A DNA stretch of 64,000 nucleotides from Sorex araneus. Its lineage: Eukaryota; Chordata; Mammalia; Eulipotyphla; Soricidae. Numbering within the stretch: position 1 is the stretch's first letter; each line of letters begins with the position of its first letter. The DNA is taken from NCBI RefSeq assembly GCF_027595985.1, contig NC_073307.1:52333088-52397087 (forward strand), in the 5' to 3' direction. Shown piece after piece: positions 1 through 9,804 of the stretch. Below the pieces are notes generated by a model. That model was not told the DNA's origin and did not search any database. It saw nothing but the letters and a program-made list of their open reading frames with translations. Position numbers and translations under genes: made by a program.

Positions 1-28
1 GTGAGTCCTAGGTTCAATCCCTGGCACT
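1..28 (+). mobile_element. SINE head remnant cut by window edge
   Basis: A B-box-like ggttcaatccc at 11-21, followed by ctggca, matches the end of the tRNA-like SINE head. The 5' part lies outside the window. Confidence 0.4.
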
Positions 29-57
29 GTGTGTGTGTGTGGGGGGGGGGGGGGGGG
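29..57. repeat. (GT)n followed by a 17-G run
   Basis: Alternating GT (29-40) runs into 17 consecutive G (41-57). It probably grew from the tail of the preceding SINE remnant. Confidence 0.85.
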
Positions 58-149
58 CTGCAGGGGGGAGCGCATTTTATATAAATATTTCTACATGAAT
101 AGAAATCTTATAAAATACATTTTTATTTTATGTAATATATTTAATGATA

Positions 150-398
150 CGGGTCGGAGCGATAGCAAAATGGGTAAGGCGTTTGCCTTGCACAGGGTCG
201 ACCCAGATTTGATTCCTCCATCCCTCTCGGAGAGCTTGGTAAGCTACCGAGAGTATCCCACCCACACGGCAGAGCCTGGCCAGCTACCCGTGACGTATTC
301 GATATGCCCAAAACAGTAACAAGTCTCACAATGGAGACGTTACTGGTGCCCACTTGAGCAAACCCATGAACAATGGGATGACAATGAGAGTGACAGTG
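150..398 (+). mobile_element. SINE-B, full length with TSD
   Basis: The tRNA-like head (ggagcgatagc, then a B-box-like gatttgattcc) is followed by the ctctcggagag body, gagacgttactggtgcc and a tail ending agtgacagtg. An 11-bp TSD, atttaatgata, sits at 139-149 and 399-409. Confidence 0.88.
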
Positions 399-463
399 AT
401 TTAATGATATATTTTAAATTTCATTTATTTTAATGAAGAGTTTGATATAAGAAATTTTACTTA

Positions 464-588
464 GGGGCAGGAGAGATAGCACAGCAGGGAGGGTATCTGC
501 CTTGCATGTGGCTGATCCCATAGGGTCCCCCAAGCACTGCCAGGAGTGATTCCTGAGTGCAGAGCCTAGGGCGGGGGGGGGGGGGGGC
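464..588 (+). mobile_element. SINE-A, truncated, ending in a G run
   Basis: Head gagagatagcacagcagg and body tcctgagtgcagagcc are present. The last third of the unit is replaced by a 15-G run (573-587). Confidence 0.75.
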
Positions 589-736
589 TCGTAACCAGGA
601 TGACCCAGGCTTTGCCAGCTGACCTTAATGAATGGAGGATCTAGATGATCAGACACTAGAATTCAATCATCTCAATCTGGACAGACCTCTACTAATACAT
701 CTTCTTTGTACTCAATTTAAAAAATGCTCACTCTTC

Positions 737-913
737 GGGCTGAAGAGATAGTACAGTATGTAAGGCACTTGCCTTGCACACAGCCAACACAGCAACACGG
801 GTTTAATCCCCAGCACCCCATAGGGTGTCCCGAGACCATCAGGAGTGATCCCTGAGCACAGAGCCAGGAAGAAGCCCTGAGCACCGCTGGGTGTGGCCCC
901 AAAACAAAACAAG
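737..913 (+). mobile_element. SINE-A, full length with TSD
   Basis: It runs from gggctgaagagatag to ggtgtggccccaaaacaaaac. An 11-bp TSD, aaatgctcact, lies at 722-732 and 914-924. A few extra bases (acaca) separate the two halves of the B-box region. Confidence 0.88.
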
Positions 914-990
914 AAATGCTCACTATCTTTCTAGGCAAGTTTAAAACTTAGGACAGTTTTTAACACTTCATAAATCACAACAAACATGTC

Positions 991-1182
991 TTTTTGTTTG
1001 TTTGGGGGGGCCACACCCTTCTGTGCTCAGGGTTTACTCCTGGCTCTGTTCAGAGATCACTTCTGATGGGTGAACCCATCAGAAGATCACTTCTTTTGGG
1101 GGGACCCTTTAGAGATGGTGGGGATCGAACCCAGGTAAATCATGTACCAGACATAGGGCCACTGTACTATCTATCAGGCCCC
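991..1182 (-). mobile_element. SINE-A, reverse, with internal rearrangement
   Basis: It reads as the complement of SINE-A: a T-rich tail, ggggggccacaccc, then a reversed B box gggatcgaaccc and reversed A box. A palindrome and short duplication at 1054-1094 disrupt the body. Confidence 0.85.
1054..1094. repeat. Palindrome flanked by an 11-bp direct repeat
   Basis: Arms cttctgatgggt (1060-1071) and acccatcagaag (1074-1085) are perfect 12-bp complements with a 2-nt loop. agatcacttct occurs on both sides (1054-1064 and 1084-1094). Confidence 0.9.
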
Positions 1183-1210
1183 AACTTGTCTTATAGAACA
1201 TTTAAAAATA

Positions 1211-1382
1211 GAGCCCAGCAACAGTACAGAAGGTAGGGTGTTTTCCTTGCAGCGGCTGGCCCAGGTTCAAACCCTGGCATCCCACATCCCATATGGTCCC
1301 CCAAGCACCATCAGGAGTAATTCCTGAGTGCAGAGACCGGAGTAACCCCTGAGTATCACCAGACGTGGTCCCAAAAGAAAAC
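1211..1382 (+). mobile_element. SINE-A
   Basis: The head is diverged (gagcccagcaacagtacag), while the body atcccatatggtcccccaag and aattcctgagtgcagag are well preserved. A small duplication (atcccac, atcccat) sits at the head-body junction. Confidence 0.82.
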
Positions 1383-1430
1383 ATCAATACTTCAATATAT
1401 ATTGGAAAGAAAATTAGAGCTTCTTACTTT

Positions 1431-1608
1431 CTGTTTCGTTTTGGTTTGGTTTTGGGGTCACACACAGCAGTGCTCAGGGCTTACTGACTCTGTGCTCAGA
1501 GATCACGCCTGGCAGACTCAAGGGACCATAGAAGGTGTTGGGGATAGAACTCGCATCAGCCACAATCAGGGCAAGTGTGCTACCCACTGTACTATTTCTC
1601 TGGCTCCT
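1431..1608 (-). mobile_element. SINE-A, reverse
   Basis: Complement of SINE-A: ggtttggttttggggtcacac at the tail end and actgtactatttctctggctcc at the head end. The B box is mutated (ggggatagaactc). Confidence 0.82.
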
Positions 1609-2453
1609 GAGCTATTCACTTATTGTTGTATCTCAGTCTATTTCTATTCTCTTCCCCTACAATGAGCTGTTAGTCTGGCCTGTCTAGGATTATGAGCAAC
1701 CCTTGCAGTGACCCTCTCTAACTTTTACCTCCTAAACACAATTTTACTATGTTGATACTCTGCACACAGGTGCGATGGTGATTAAAAGGAAATAAATGAC
1801 ACAAATGCATCCTTTCAGAGCTTGTTAAATCACTTATTCTAATTGGTGTTTATAGATCTCAAAAAAGAAGAGTGTTTGGGCAATTATGGACAAATTGCAA
1901 ATTTTGTAGATTCTCTTCAGCAAAATGAATAGCCATCAAATTTCACAAAAGTTTGGATTTGGACAATGCAAGTACCAAGAAGAAGAAAGTACCAAAAAAG
2001 CAGCAGCTAGATATTTCAGAGATGAGTGGGATACCAGAATCAGTATTTGCAATCCATATGAGCATTCATGCTGATGAGAAAAACTGGTGGCACTTGCTTA
2101 TTTGGGGTGTAATAATCATGTTCATAAATACTTCTCTACATTTACATATACTCTCAAAACCAGAAACACGTGGAACAAAATTTTCAGTGGGTTAAATTCT
2201 AATTAACATGTCTAATAGACATGTTTGTTCAGTATCCCTTTCCCCCTTAAACAGCAAATAATTTATAAAAGGAATTAAATATATAAAAATTAAAGTAAGC
2301 AATACAGCCCACTTGGGAAATGATGATTCCTATTTTATCTTTTTTTCCTATGTCTTGTTATCCTACAGTTACATCAGTATCATAATAATAACGCAGATAA
2401 AAAATAAAAAACAAGAAAGGAAGCTGCCTCTGTGAACGTTTGCAAGAAAACAG
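1609..2453. other. Unique sequence, no gene recognised
   Basis: AT-rich sequence with no repeat I know. About 1953-2195 has an 80-codon open frame starting TTG with a lysine-rich N-terminal part. A second frame over the same stretch is also open until a TGA TGA pair at about 2070. Neither translation is recognisable, so a decayed retrocopy is possible but unsupported. Confidence 0.35.
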
Positions 2454-2650
2454 AGGGGACAGTGCAGTAGTCTAGCAGGGAGGCCATTTGCCTTGCATAC
2501 ATGCAAGCAGCCAGCCCAGGTTTGACCCCCAACATCCGATATAGTCCCCCCAGCACCTCGAGGAGTCATCCCTGAGTGCAGAGCCAGGAGTCACCCCGAG
2601 CCTCACCAGGTGTGGCCCCCCAAACCAAATCAAAACAAAACAAAACAAAA
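2454..2650 (+). mobile_element. SINE-A with long (CAAAA)n tail
   Basis: Head ggggacagtgcagtag carries an extra acatgcaag; the body is tcatccctgagtgcagagcc; the tail is caaatcaaaacaaaac repeats (about 2628-2650). Confidence 0.83.
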
Positions 2651-3604
2651 TCCAGGATAGTGTCTTGACATTCAACCTCATGTCCAACACCCAGTGATGC
2701 CGAGTGAAGCATCATTCTGAGAACCAGGGGCCAAGTTCTCTCCTGGTTCCTGGAAACTTGCATTTCCACAACACCAACGGGAACGGTCTTCCTGGACACC
2801 CCTGTAGGCCAGCTCACTTTTGGAAAACACTTTTGGAGGTGTTTATCCTAGAGAAAGATCATTCTCCCTCCAGAGGGAGAATTTCCGATTTCACCCTCTT
2901 TCTTTCCCTTCAGTACTGAGACATCAATGAACTTTCCCACCAGCGACCTGGACTATAATCCACCCCCATGTCCCCCCTCCCCCACGCCCCAGCATCCCAC
3001 TTGAGCTCAAAAGCCCTGTGCTGGCAGTGCCCATCCTGGTTTTTCCAGGAGTAGGTCTGGAGCCAGCCAACAGTATGTGGCACCAACCCAGAACTTTCCA
3101 GAACTCTCCAGAGCTTTCTCTCAGCGATGCCAGTTGCATCGTCTCATGGGGCATAAAGAAGGATTAAGAGATGGGAAACATTTGAGCACCGACAATGGAG
3201 ATCTGCTGCCTGGCTCCTACAGGGCCAAAGTGAGACAGTCCACTTGATATTTGGATGCCATGCTCCACACCAGCCTGGCTCCACTCTATTTATTTTCTTT
3301 TTTACAGCCTGGAAATTAAGGGTGAATAAGGATCACCCAACTGCCCTTCGCAATCATGAATCGAGCTTGAGGAGCTAATAAGCCTCCCCTCCCCCAACAG
3401 ACACCCCAGGCCGCCCTCATGGTTGAACACAAAGAAACCATGAGAGAGGCGGTTTTTCTCCTAAATTAGGCCTCTTGTTTGTAAACTGAAAGAGCGCTAA
3501 TGCGGTTCAGACTCAGCTCCACACACAGTCCCATTCTGCCAGCTCTTACAAAGAGGGAGAAAGGATGGTTTTGTTTCTATTCTTTGGGTCCTTCTGTGGG
3601 AGAG
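2651..3604. other. Unique sequence
   Basis: No repeat or convincing reading frame. The stretch at 3290-3500 is AT-rich with motifs such as ctcctaaattaggcctcttg and looks like constrained non-coding DNA, but conservation cannot be judged from one genome. Confidence 0.3.
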
Positions 3605-3626
3605 GCCATTAAAGCGATCCTGTCTC

Positions 3627-3657
<31 letters not shown>

Positions 3658-4118
3658 CTCCCCATTTCCCTCTCTCCCACACTCTGCATCTCCCTCCCTC
3701 CCACCCTTTCTCCCTCCTTCTCTTCTCTCCCTCCCACCTCCCTCTCCCCTTCTTTCTCCTTCTCCCTCCTCTGCTTCCCCCTCCCCCTCACAACTCCCCC
3801 CTTACAGCTCTCCCACACTCTGTAGCTCTTTCCCTCTCTCCCTCCCTAATCCCTTCTCCTCTCCCCTCCCCACCTTCCCACCCCACAGTGCTCTCTCTCC
3901 CTCTCTCTCCTCTCTCTGCCTCTCTATCTCTCCTCTCTCCCTCTTTCTCTCTCTCTACTCTCTCTCCCTCTCCTGTCCTCTCTGCCCCTCTCTCTGCCCC
4001 TCTCTCTGCCCCCTCTTTGTTCCTCTCTCTCCTCTCTCTCTCCCTCTCCTCTCTCTCTCCGGCCCTCTTCCTCCCCTCTCTCTCCCTTTCTCTCTCCTAC
4101 TCCCCCGCTTTCTGTGAG
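3605..4118. repeat. Pyrimidine-rich (TC)n/(CTCCC)n tract
   Basis: About 510 bp with almost only C and T on this strand: (TC)n, ctccctccc and ctctgccc motifs, imperfect throughout. Any open frame across it is a low-complexity artefact. Confidence 0.92.
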
Positions 4119-5041
4119 CCTGCTTTGATGTTGACCCCCCTGACACTGACAGACCAGCCTCCGCGGGTGAGTAGCTAGGGGACCAAAGAGGTCTTGTGTG
4201 AGAGACAGGAGGATGAAAAGGGGGTGCCCGGGGGCATGAGAGGTGGACAGATTCCTGCCTGTCCCTTCAGATGCTTCTGGAGAGAAATGCCAGGCTCTGT
4301 GATGGCACAGGCTAGCGACTGGCTCCACTTAGAAATGACCAATCGAGTCTTCTTCTCTCACAGGGAGAATCAGATTGTTTGGGATTCACCCTGTCTCACC
4401 CCCAAAAAGAAGGAAAAAATAAAAAAAGCTCCTGAGAGATCCTAGGACCCCCAGATACCAAGGTTGCATTCTAACAAGATTAGCGTAGAAACTCAACCCA
4501 GACAAGGGCTGAGTGATGCCCACATAGCATGTGCTGGACCCCAACTTCAGGGTGGGCTGAGGGATGCCTTATCCAGGTACCAGGGGTGCCTAGTGGCAGG
4601 GACACAGCTGGGAGTGGCTCAGGAAGGCATCTTAGGAACCAGCCCAGGAGAGAAGGGGCACCCCGAAAGAAAGAGTGATTGCCAGAGAGTCTGAAGCCGA
4701 GCACGCCTTCTTGGCATTTGAGGTCACTGCCCGTGAGGGTGAGAATTCAAAGGCTTCCCATGCCAGGCAGACGGAACAGATCAAATCTTGTTCTCCGACA
4801 ACCGACACCTGTTTCCTCCTCTTTCTACCACCTGGTCTGTGAACCCCCAACCCACCAAAGGAATGGGTCTGGGAGATTTTTGCAGATTCCCCTATACTGG
4901 GGTCAACTCTCTCCAACAGATCTGGGGAAGAGGCAGAGAGATTTAACCTAGCTCCTGTCTTCCCTTCCCTTTCTTTCCCCCTTTATTTTTCACCTTCACT
5001 CCCCACCCTCCTTTTTCCTCCCTCCCTACCCTTCCCTCCTA
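4119..5041. other. Unique sequence
   Basis: No recognisable repeat or gene. It is pyrimidine-rich near 4960-5040, just ahead of the reversed SINE. Confidence 0.3.
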
Positions 5042-5178
5042 GAATTTTGGGCCACACCTGGCAGTGCTCAGGACTTCCTCTGGGTTTTCTGCTCAGGGAG
5101 CCATAGGTGATGCCAGCGATTGAGCAGAGGTCAGCCACATGCAAGGCTAACCTTGCCCCTTGCACTGTCTTCAGCCCC
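5042..5178 (-). mobile_element. SINE-A, reverse, diverged
   Basis: Complement pattern ttttgggccacacctggcag then gcactgtcttcagcccc. It is shortened (137 bp) and has lost a clear B box, so it is an older copy. Confidence 0.72.
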
Positions 5179-5330
5179 GTGTCTGAATTTCATTCACCCC
5201 CACTTAGATATTGCTTCCCAAATCTCTTTTCTATCCTTGGCACATACAGATTCATAAAGGTTCTGTTGTAAGGGGGATTCACAGTAAAGAAGCAGACCCT
5301 TGAGAAGGCGAAGTGAAAAGTCAGATCCTT

Positions 5331-5503
5331 GGGGCCAGAGTGACTTGATAGTACAGTAGAGAAGGCATTTGCCTTGCACGCTGCCCAAGTTTGATCCCCA
5401 GCACCCCATAGCGTCTCTGGAGCAGGCAGGAGTGATTCCTGAGTGCAGAGCCGGGAGTAAGTCCCAAGCACTGCCAAGTGTGGACTCCCAAAAAAGCAAA
5501 CAG
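5331..5503 (+). mobile_element. SINE-A
   Basis: ggggccagagtgacttgatag carries a 4-base insertion in the head. Body gtgattcctgagtgcagagc and tail cccaaaaaagcaaacag are intact. Confidence 0.83.
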
Positions 5504-6005
5504 AATCAACTCCTGGTCTTCTGCCGGGATCTATTCATTTGAGCTAAGAGGACTCTAATGAATACAAAAGCTTTCTTATAATCTCTGAGTTTTGCATGTG
5601 TATTGTTTTAGAGGAAGGGAAAATTTTTCAAAAAGGTGAGGTGTTGTGTGTTTTCTCTTGATGCACATTCAGTAAAATCGACTTACGCGGAATCTGCAAT
5701 CGGGACAGTGTCCACAGGGACTTTTGAACATGGGCATCTCTGGGTGGCATCAGGAGCTTAAAAAAAAAAAAGACCTCCCTCGCTGCATGCTGTCCCAGCC
5801 ACATCCAGACAACACAGCCCTCTTGTCAGGGGTGCATGAAGACCCCACAGGAGAACTTGCAGCACGCAATGCCTATCTGTCTCCACTCCCCCATCATCCT
5901 CAGCTGAGAAAAACACTGCCAGATCCCCCAAGGTAAGTCCTGGGCTCTAAGGAGAAGCAAGAAGCCCAGAGCACTGCTCTAGAGAGCTGAGCTTTTTGGA
6001 GTAAG
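5504..6005. other. Unique sequence
   Basis: No repeat apart from an A12 run near 5761. It contains a short 70-codon frame (5724-5936) with no recognisable product. Confidence 0.3.
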
Positions 6006-6322
6006 ATGGGAGAAGTCTTGGGCCACAGCAGGGGAGGAAGGGCAGGGAAAGGAGAAGGAGGAGAAGGGGCAGACAGAGGGGGAGGAAGAGGAGGAGGAGG
6101 AGGAGGAGGAAGAGGAGGAAGAGGAGGAAAAGAAAGAAGAGGAGGAAGAGAAAAAAGAAGAGGAGGAGGAAGAGAAGGAGAAAAAATGAGGAGGAGGAGA
6201 AGTACTAGGAGGAGGAGGAAGAGAAAGAGGAAGAGAAAAAGAGAAGGATGAGGAAGAAGAGTGGGAGGAGAAAGAAGGAGGAGGAGGAGGAGAGGAAGAA
6301 GGAGGAGGAGGAAGAAGATTAT
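6006..6322. repeat. Purine-rich (GGA)n/(GAA)n tract
   Basis: Almost pure G/A for over 300 bp, built of gga, gaa and gaaaaa units. It is imperfect and therefore old. Confidence 0.92.
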
Positions 6323-6930
6323 ACAGATGACAGACAGTTAAGGTGAAGACAGGCTCGGAACGAAGTCTGTGTTCCCAAGCAACTCTCCCCGTGGCTCAGA
6401 GTTGGGGGCTCCTGATTAATCAACCACACCCCACCAAGCTGCTTCCACTGTGGGTGCCTAGAAGACAGAACTATTTTCCCCCCTTTCTTCTCACCAGATG
6501 AAACTCTAAGGGACAGAGACTGAGATGTGACGCTCTCTGTCTTAAAGGGTAAGTACACCCCAATGCAGAGGAAAGCTGGGAGTCCCTGAATTTATTTGGC
6601 AGTAGTTTATTAGACTGTTTATTCGGGTGGTGGGAGGATTTTGGTCCCAGAGCTTTCAGAGGTCCCTTACAGTTGCAAAAAGAAAGAAGCACCCAAGTCA
6701 AATCATGACATATGAGAAGAAAATTCCCTTGGGGAACTGGGAGCCCTTTTCCCTATTCTCACCAAGGAGTCCAGTCCCCTGTCACAGAGGGAGGTCCCTT
6801 CTGGAGACATCCCAGCCCCCTCACTGTGCCCCTCAAAAAAAAAAATCAACAAAGCTCTCAGGGTAAGAAGGATCTAGAAAGAAGAACCACAGAAGCAGGA
6901 GATGGAGGGGCTCATAATGTCAGACTCACA
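6323..6930. other. Unique sequence
   Basis: Single-copy within the window. AT-rich around 6585-6625 with repeated ttatt motifs. No reading frame of interest. Confidence 0.3.
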
Positions 6931-7062
6931 GGGATGAGCACAGCTGCTGGGATGTTTGCCTTGCACAAGGCTGACCCAGGTTTGATCCAAGCATGCCACG
7001 AGTGATCCCTGAGTGCAGAGCCAGTAAGACCTGGACACTGCTGGGTGTGCCCCCCAAAAGAG
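6931..7062 (+). mobile_element. SINE-A, partly deleted
   Basis: Head gatgagcacagctgctggg and B-box-like caggtttgatcc join directly to gagtgatccctgagtgcagag. The catcccatatgg segment is lost. Confidence 0.75.
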
Positions 7063-7800
7063 ATAGTCATAGAAAATCAGGGCCCTTTATAGCCCCCCTA
7101 ATAGTCCAGGGTGAGGTGTCAATCCTGGACTATTATGGGAGGACCCCCTACCCACTCCCCAGAGTTTAGGGCTTCTCTCTAAGCAAGGGAGGACATTTCT
7201 TCCCCACAACAACCTGTCCCAGATGTCCTGAACAAGGCTGGAAATCTCCAGGAAGATTCAGAACCAAATAAATCATGCTCCGTTTGCTGAGTGGTAATAA
7301 CGGTTTTGGGTAATAGGCTCTGCCGCAAGTTTATTGGTCCACCTTGTAGTTTATTAGAGCACAGCCCGTGTCAGGACTTCCATTATTATCCCATATTTTC
7401 TGGGTTGAGAGATCAACAATAAAATTGCACGAGCTTCCTCTGGATATTAAGTCCCCACTCAAGAATGTTAAGAGGAGAAATTAGGGAGAAAAGCAGAGTG
7501 GAGGAAGGGACACAGAGAGAGGTGAAGAGAGATGAAGAAAGAAACTCATGGATTTGGCACCCTAATTCTTACATTTTTTTTTAATCCCAACGACTTTTCC
7601 AGTGAAGGCTCACTTTTCCTCATTACATTTCCATTTATCATGGGCATGTTTGAGAAAGAAGTTAGTAGAGAGAGGAAAAATTACAGGTAATATCCCACCT
7701 CTTTTCCTTCCCACAGTTACATATCTCTGTGGCCCTAGTAAATAACCAGGGAAATAACCTTTTAATTTGCTGCTTAAGTTGCGTAAAGAATTTGAGGCTC
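7063..7800. other. Unique AT-rich sequence, candidate regulatory
   Basis: SINE-free. Around 7260-7450 it carries several tttatt, taataac and caataaaat motifs in single-copy sequence. No coding frame. It includes the hairpin at 7099-7135. Confidence 0.3.
7099..7135. repeat. 12-bp perfect hairpin
   Basis: taatagtccagg (7099-7110) pairs with cctggactatta (7124-7135) across a 13-nt loop. It is not part of any SINE or L1 seen here. Confidence 0.9.
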
Positions 7801-7950
7801 GGCCGGAGAGTTCATACAGCAGGGAAGGAGCTTGCTTTGCACATAGCTGACCTGAGTTCAATCCACAGGCACCACATATGGTCAGTGACCCCTGAGCGCA
7901 AAGGCCTGGGTAAGCCCTAAGCACAGCCAGGCATGGCCCCAGGCCCCCCA
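7801..7950 (+). mobile_element. SINE-A, diverged
   Basis: ggccggagagttcatacagcag head, B-box-like gagttcaatcc, then cccctgagcgcaaaggcctgg and ccaggcatggcccc. It has a short non-A tail. Confidence 0.72.
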
Positions 7951-8011
7951 ATCAATTAATTAACTAAACATGAGTTTTAACGCAGGGTAAGCGCTGAAAG
8001 GAAAGCACATA

Positions 8012-8206
8012 GTTGCCCACCTCCCACGGCCACCGCCACGTGGAATCACGCAGCAGCCATTCTCTACTGATTCAGGACTGCATCTCTGAGGAGATGCACA
8101 CCAAGCATCTAAAAGTCCTGGACACACAGGTCCGCTGGCTGAAAACTCTGAGGCGCCCTCGGGAGGTGGATGGGCCGAATCCCTGCCCTGCTAAAGCCCC
8201 TGTGGC

Positions 8207-8211
<5 letters not shown>
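8012..8211 (+). repeat. Unnamed dispersed repeat, copy 1
   Basis: Shares ggagatgcacaccaagca, ctggctgaaaactctg and gcgccctcggga-like blocks, in the same order, with 46055-46240. I do not recognise the family; a part of the host L1 5' region is one possibility. Confidence 0.55.
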
Positions 8212-8212
<1 letters not shown>

Positions 8213-8239
<27 letters not shown>

Positions 8240-8252
8240 CACCACCACCACT
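8213..8252. repeat. (CA)n then (CCA)n microsatellite
   Basis: About 28 bp of CA alternation followed by four CCA units. Confidence 0.9.
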
Positions 8253-8846
8253 GCAACCATGCCAGGGGCTCAACAACACCTTCAGACCATAGATCCTGAG
8301 GCCTCTGAACTATGCAGCCACATACTCTGCCATGCCACACCTTCTAGTCCTTCCATACTGACATTCCAGTAGGAAAACACCAAATTAGATGAGAAAGTAG
8401 CACAGATGCCAACGAAACTCAACACACAGAAGCAATACCACAAAAGGCTCAAATAGCAACCAACAGGTTAGCAAATTCTTAGACAAGGACTTAACAACCC
8501 AGTTAATGAGAACAACAGTTTTCACATAAAAAAGATTATCCTTATACTCATACCCAAACTCACATGACATATGTGCACCTTCCCAGATGAACCATTTTAA
8601 CAAGCAGAGTCACTTTAGTTGATTGTTTCTTAACCATGCTTCTAGAGAAATAGTTAAATAAATAATAAATAAATAAATAATGACTGAGTATTTTACTTAA
8701 AAGAATAAAAATCTATGGTACCAGACATCCTTGGAACCTTCATCACATTCTGCACCAAACTGGCAAATATCACAGGTGGATATCTCCTTTTGACTTATTT
8801 CTCCTGAACCTTCATGAACTGTATGAAAGAAAGAATTTTAAAAATA
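8253..8846. other. AT-rich sequence, possible old L1 part
   Basis: A-rich sequence around 8360-8530 (caaaaggctcaaatagcaac and similar) resembles the A-rich strand of a decayed retroelement but is unassigned. A short (AAAT)n lies near 8655-8682. Confidence 0.3.
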
Positions 8847-9090
8847 TTGTCACTGTCACTGTCATCCTACTTCTCATCGATTTGCTCGAGCGGGCACCAG
8901 TAACGTCTCCATTGTGAGACTTGATGTTACTGTTTTTGGCATACCGAATATGCCACAGGTAGCTTGCCAGGCTCTGCTGTGCGGGCGAGATACTTTCGGT
9001 AGCTTGCTGGGCTCTCTGAGAGGGGTGGAGGCATCGAACCCGGGTCAAGCACGTGCAAGGCAAATGCCCTACCCGCTGCACTATCGCTAC
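8847..9090 (-). mobile_element. SINE-B, reverse, full length
   Basis: Reads tail first: cactgtcactgtcat, then gggcaccagtaacgtctcc, gcataccgaatatgcc, the reversed B box ggcatcgaacccgg and the reversed A box. It directly abuts a forward SINE-B 3' half, so the two form a fold-back. Confidence 0.88.
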
Positions 9091-9217
9091 CCGTGGCATA
9101 TTTGATATGCCAAAAACAGTAACAACAAGTCTCACAAGTCTCACAATGGAGATGTTACTGGTGTCTTCTCGAGCAAATTGATGAGCAACAGGATGACAGT
9201 GATACAGTGACAGTGAT
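9088..9217 (+). mobile_element. SINE-B 3' half, forward
   Basis: It starts inside the body at acccgtggcatatttgatat and runs to a tail of gatacagtgacagtg. There is an extra aagtctcac duplication. The head is absent and is replaced by the opposite-strand copy. Confidence 0.85.
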
Positions 9218-9559
9218 GTAGATGCCAAGAAGTGGAATTTACAGGTCAGTCACCTGGAAGCTCTATTCTTACTTAAAAATATTAGGTAAATGAATAATGC
9301 CAAGATTTTCTGATTTTCTGTATCAAAGCTGCAACTTTTTCAATGGACTTGCTTGGTTTTTTAATTTTTTGTGGGGGCTTCATAAAAGTATCATATTCAA
9401 CACCACTTTTATCCTGAAACTTAAGAAAAACCCTAAGAAATAGCAGATACTCTTGACTAGGTATTTTTTCTGAAGAATGAACAAGAGCATTTACTGGATT
9501 TATCCAGTTTGCTTGACTAATAAATAGGTCACATGAAATATTTAATTTAAAGGGATTTA
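9218..9559. other. Unique AT-rich sequence
   Basis: No repeat or gene recognised. Confidence 0.3.
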
Positions 9560-9804
9560 GGCTGGAGTGATAGCACAGTGGGTAAAGTGTTTGCCTTGCA
9601 TGCAGCCAACCTGGGTTTGATTCTTCCGTCCCTCTTGTAGAGCCCGGCAAGCTGCTGAGAGTATCTCGCCTGCACGGTGGAGCCTGGCAAGCTACTCATG
9701 GCGTATTCTATATGCCAAAAACAGTAACAAGTCTCACAATGGAGACATTACTGGTGCCCGCTCAAGCAAATTGATGAACAATGGGATGACAGTGATCCAG
9801 TGAT
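9560..9804 (+). mobile_element. SINE-B, full length
   Basis: ggctggagtgatagcacagtg head, gggtttgattc B box, ggagacattactggtgcccg body, tail gatgacagtgatccagtgat. No convincing TSD found. Confidence 0.86.

Noticed and set aside
3500..4328. 205-codon Ser/Leu/Pro-rich plus frame and its minus counterpart
   Set aside because: Pyrimidine tract translation.
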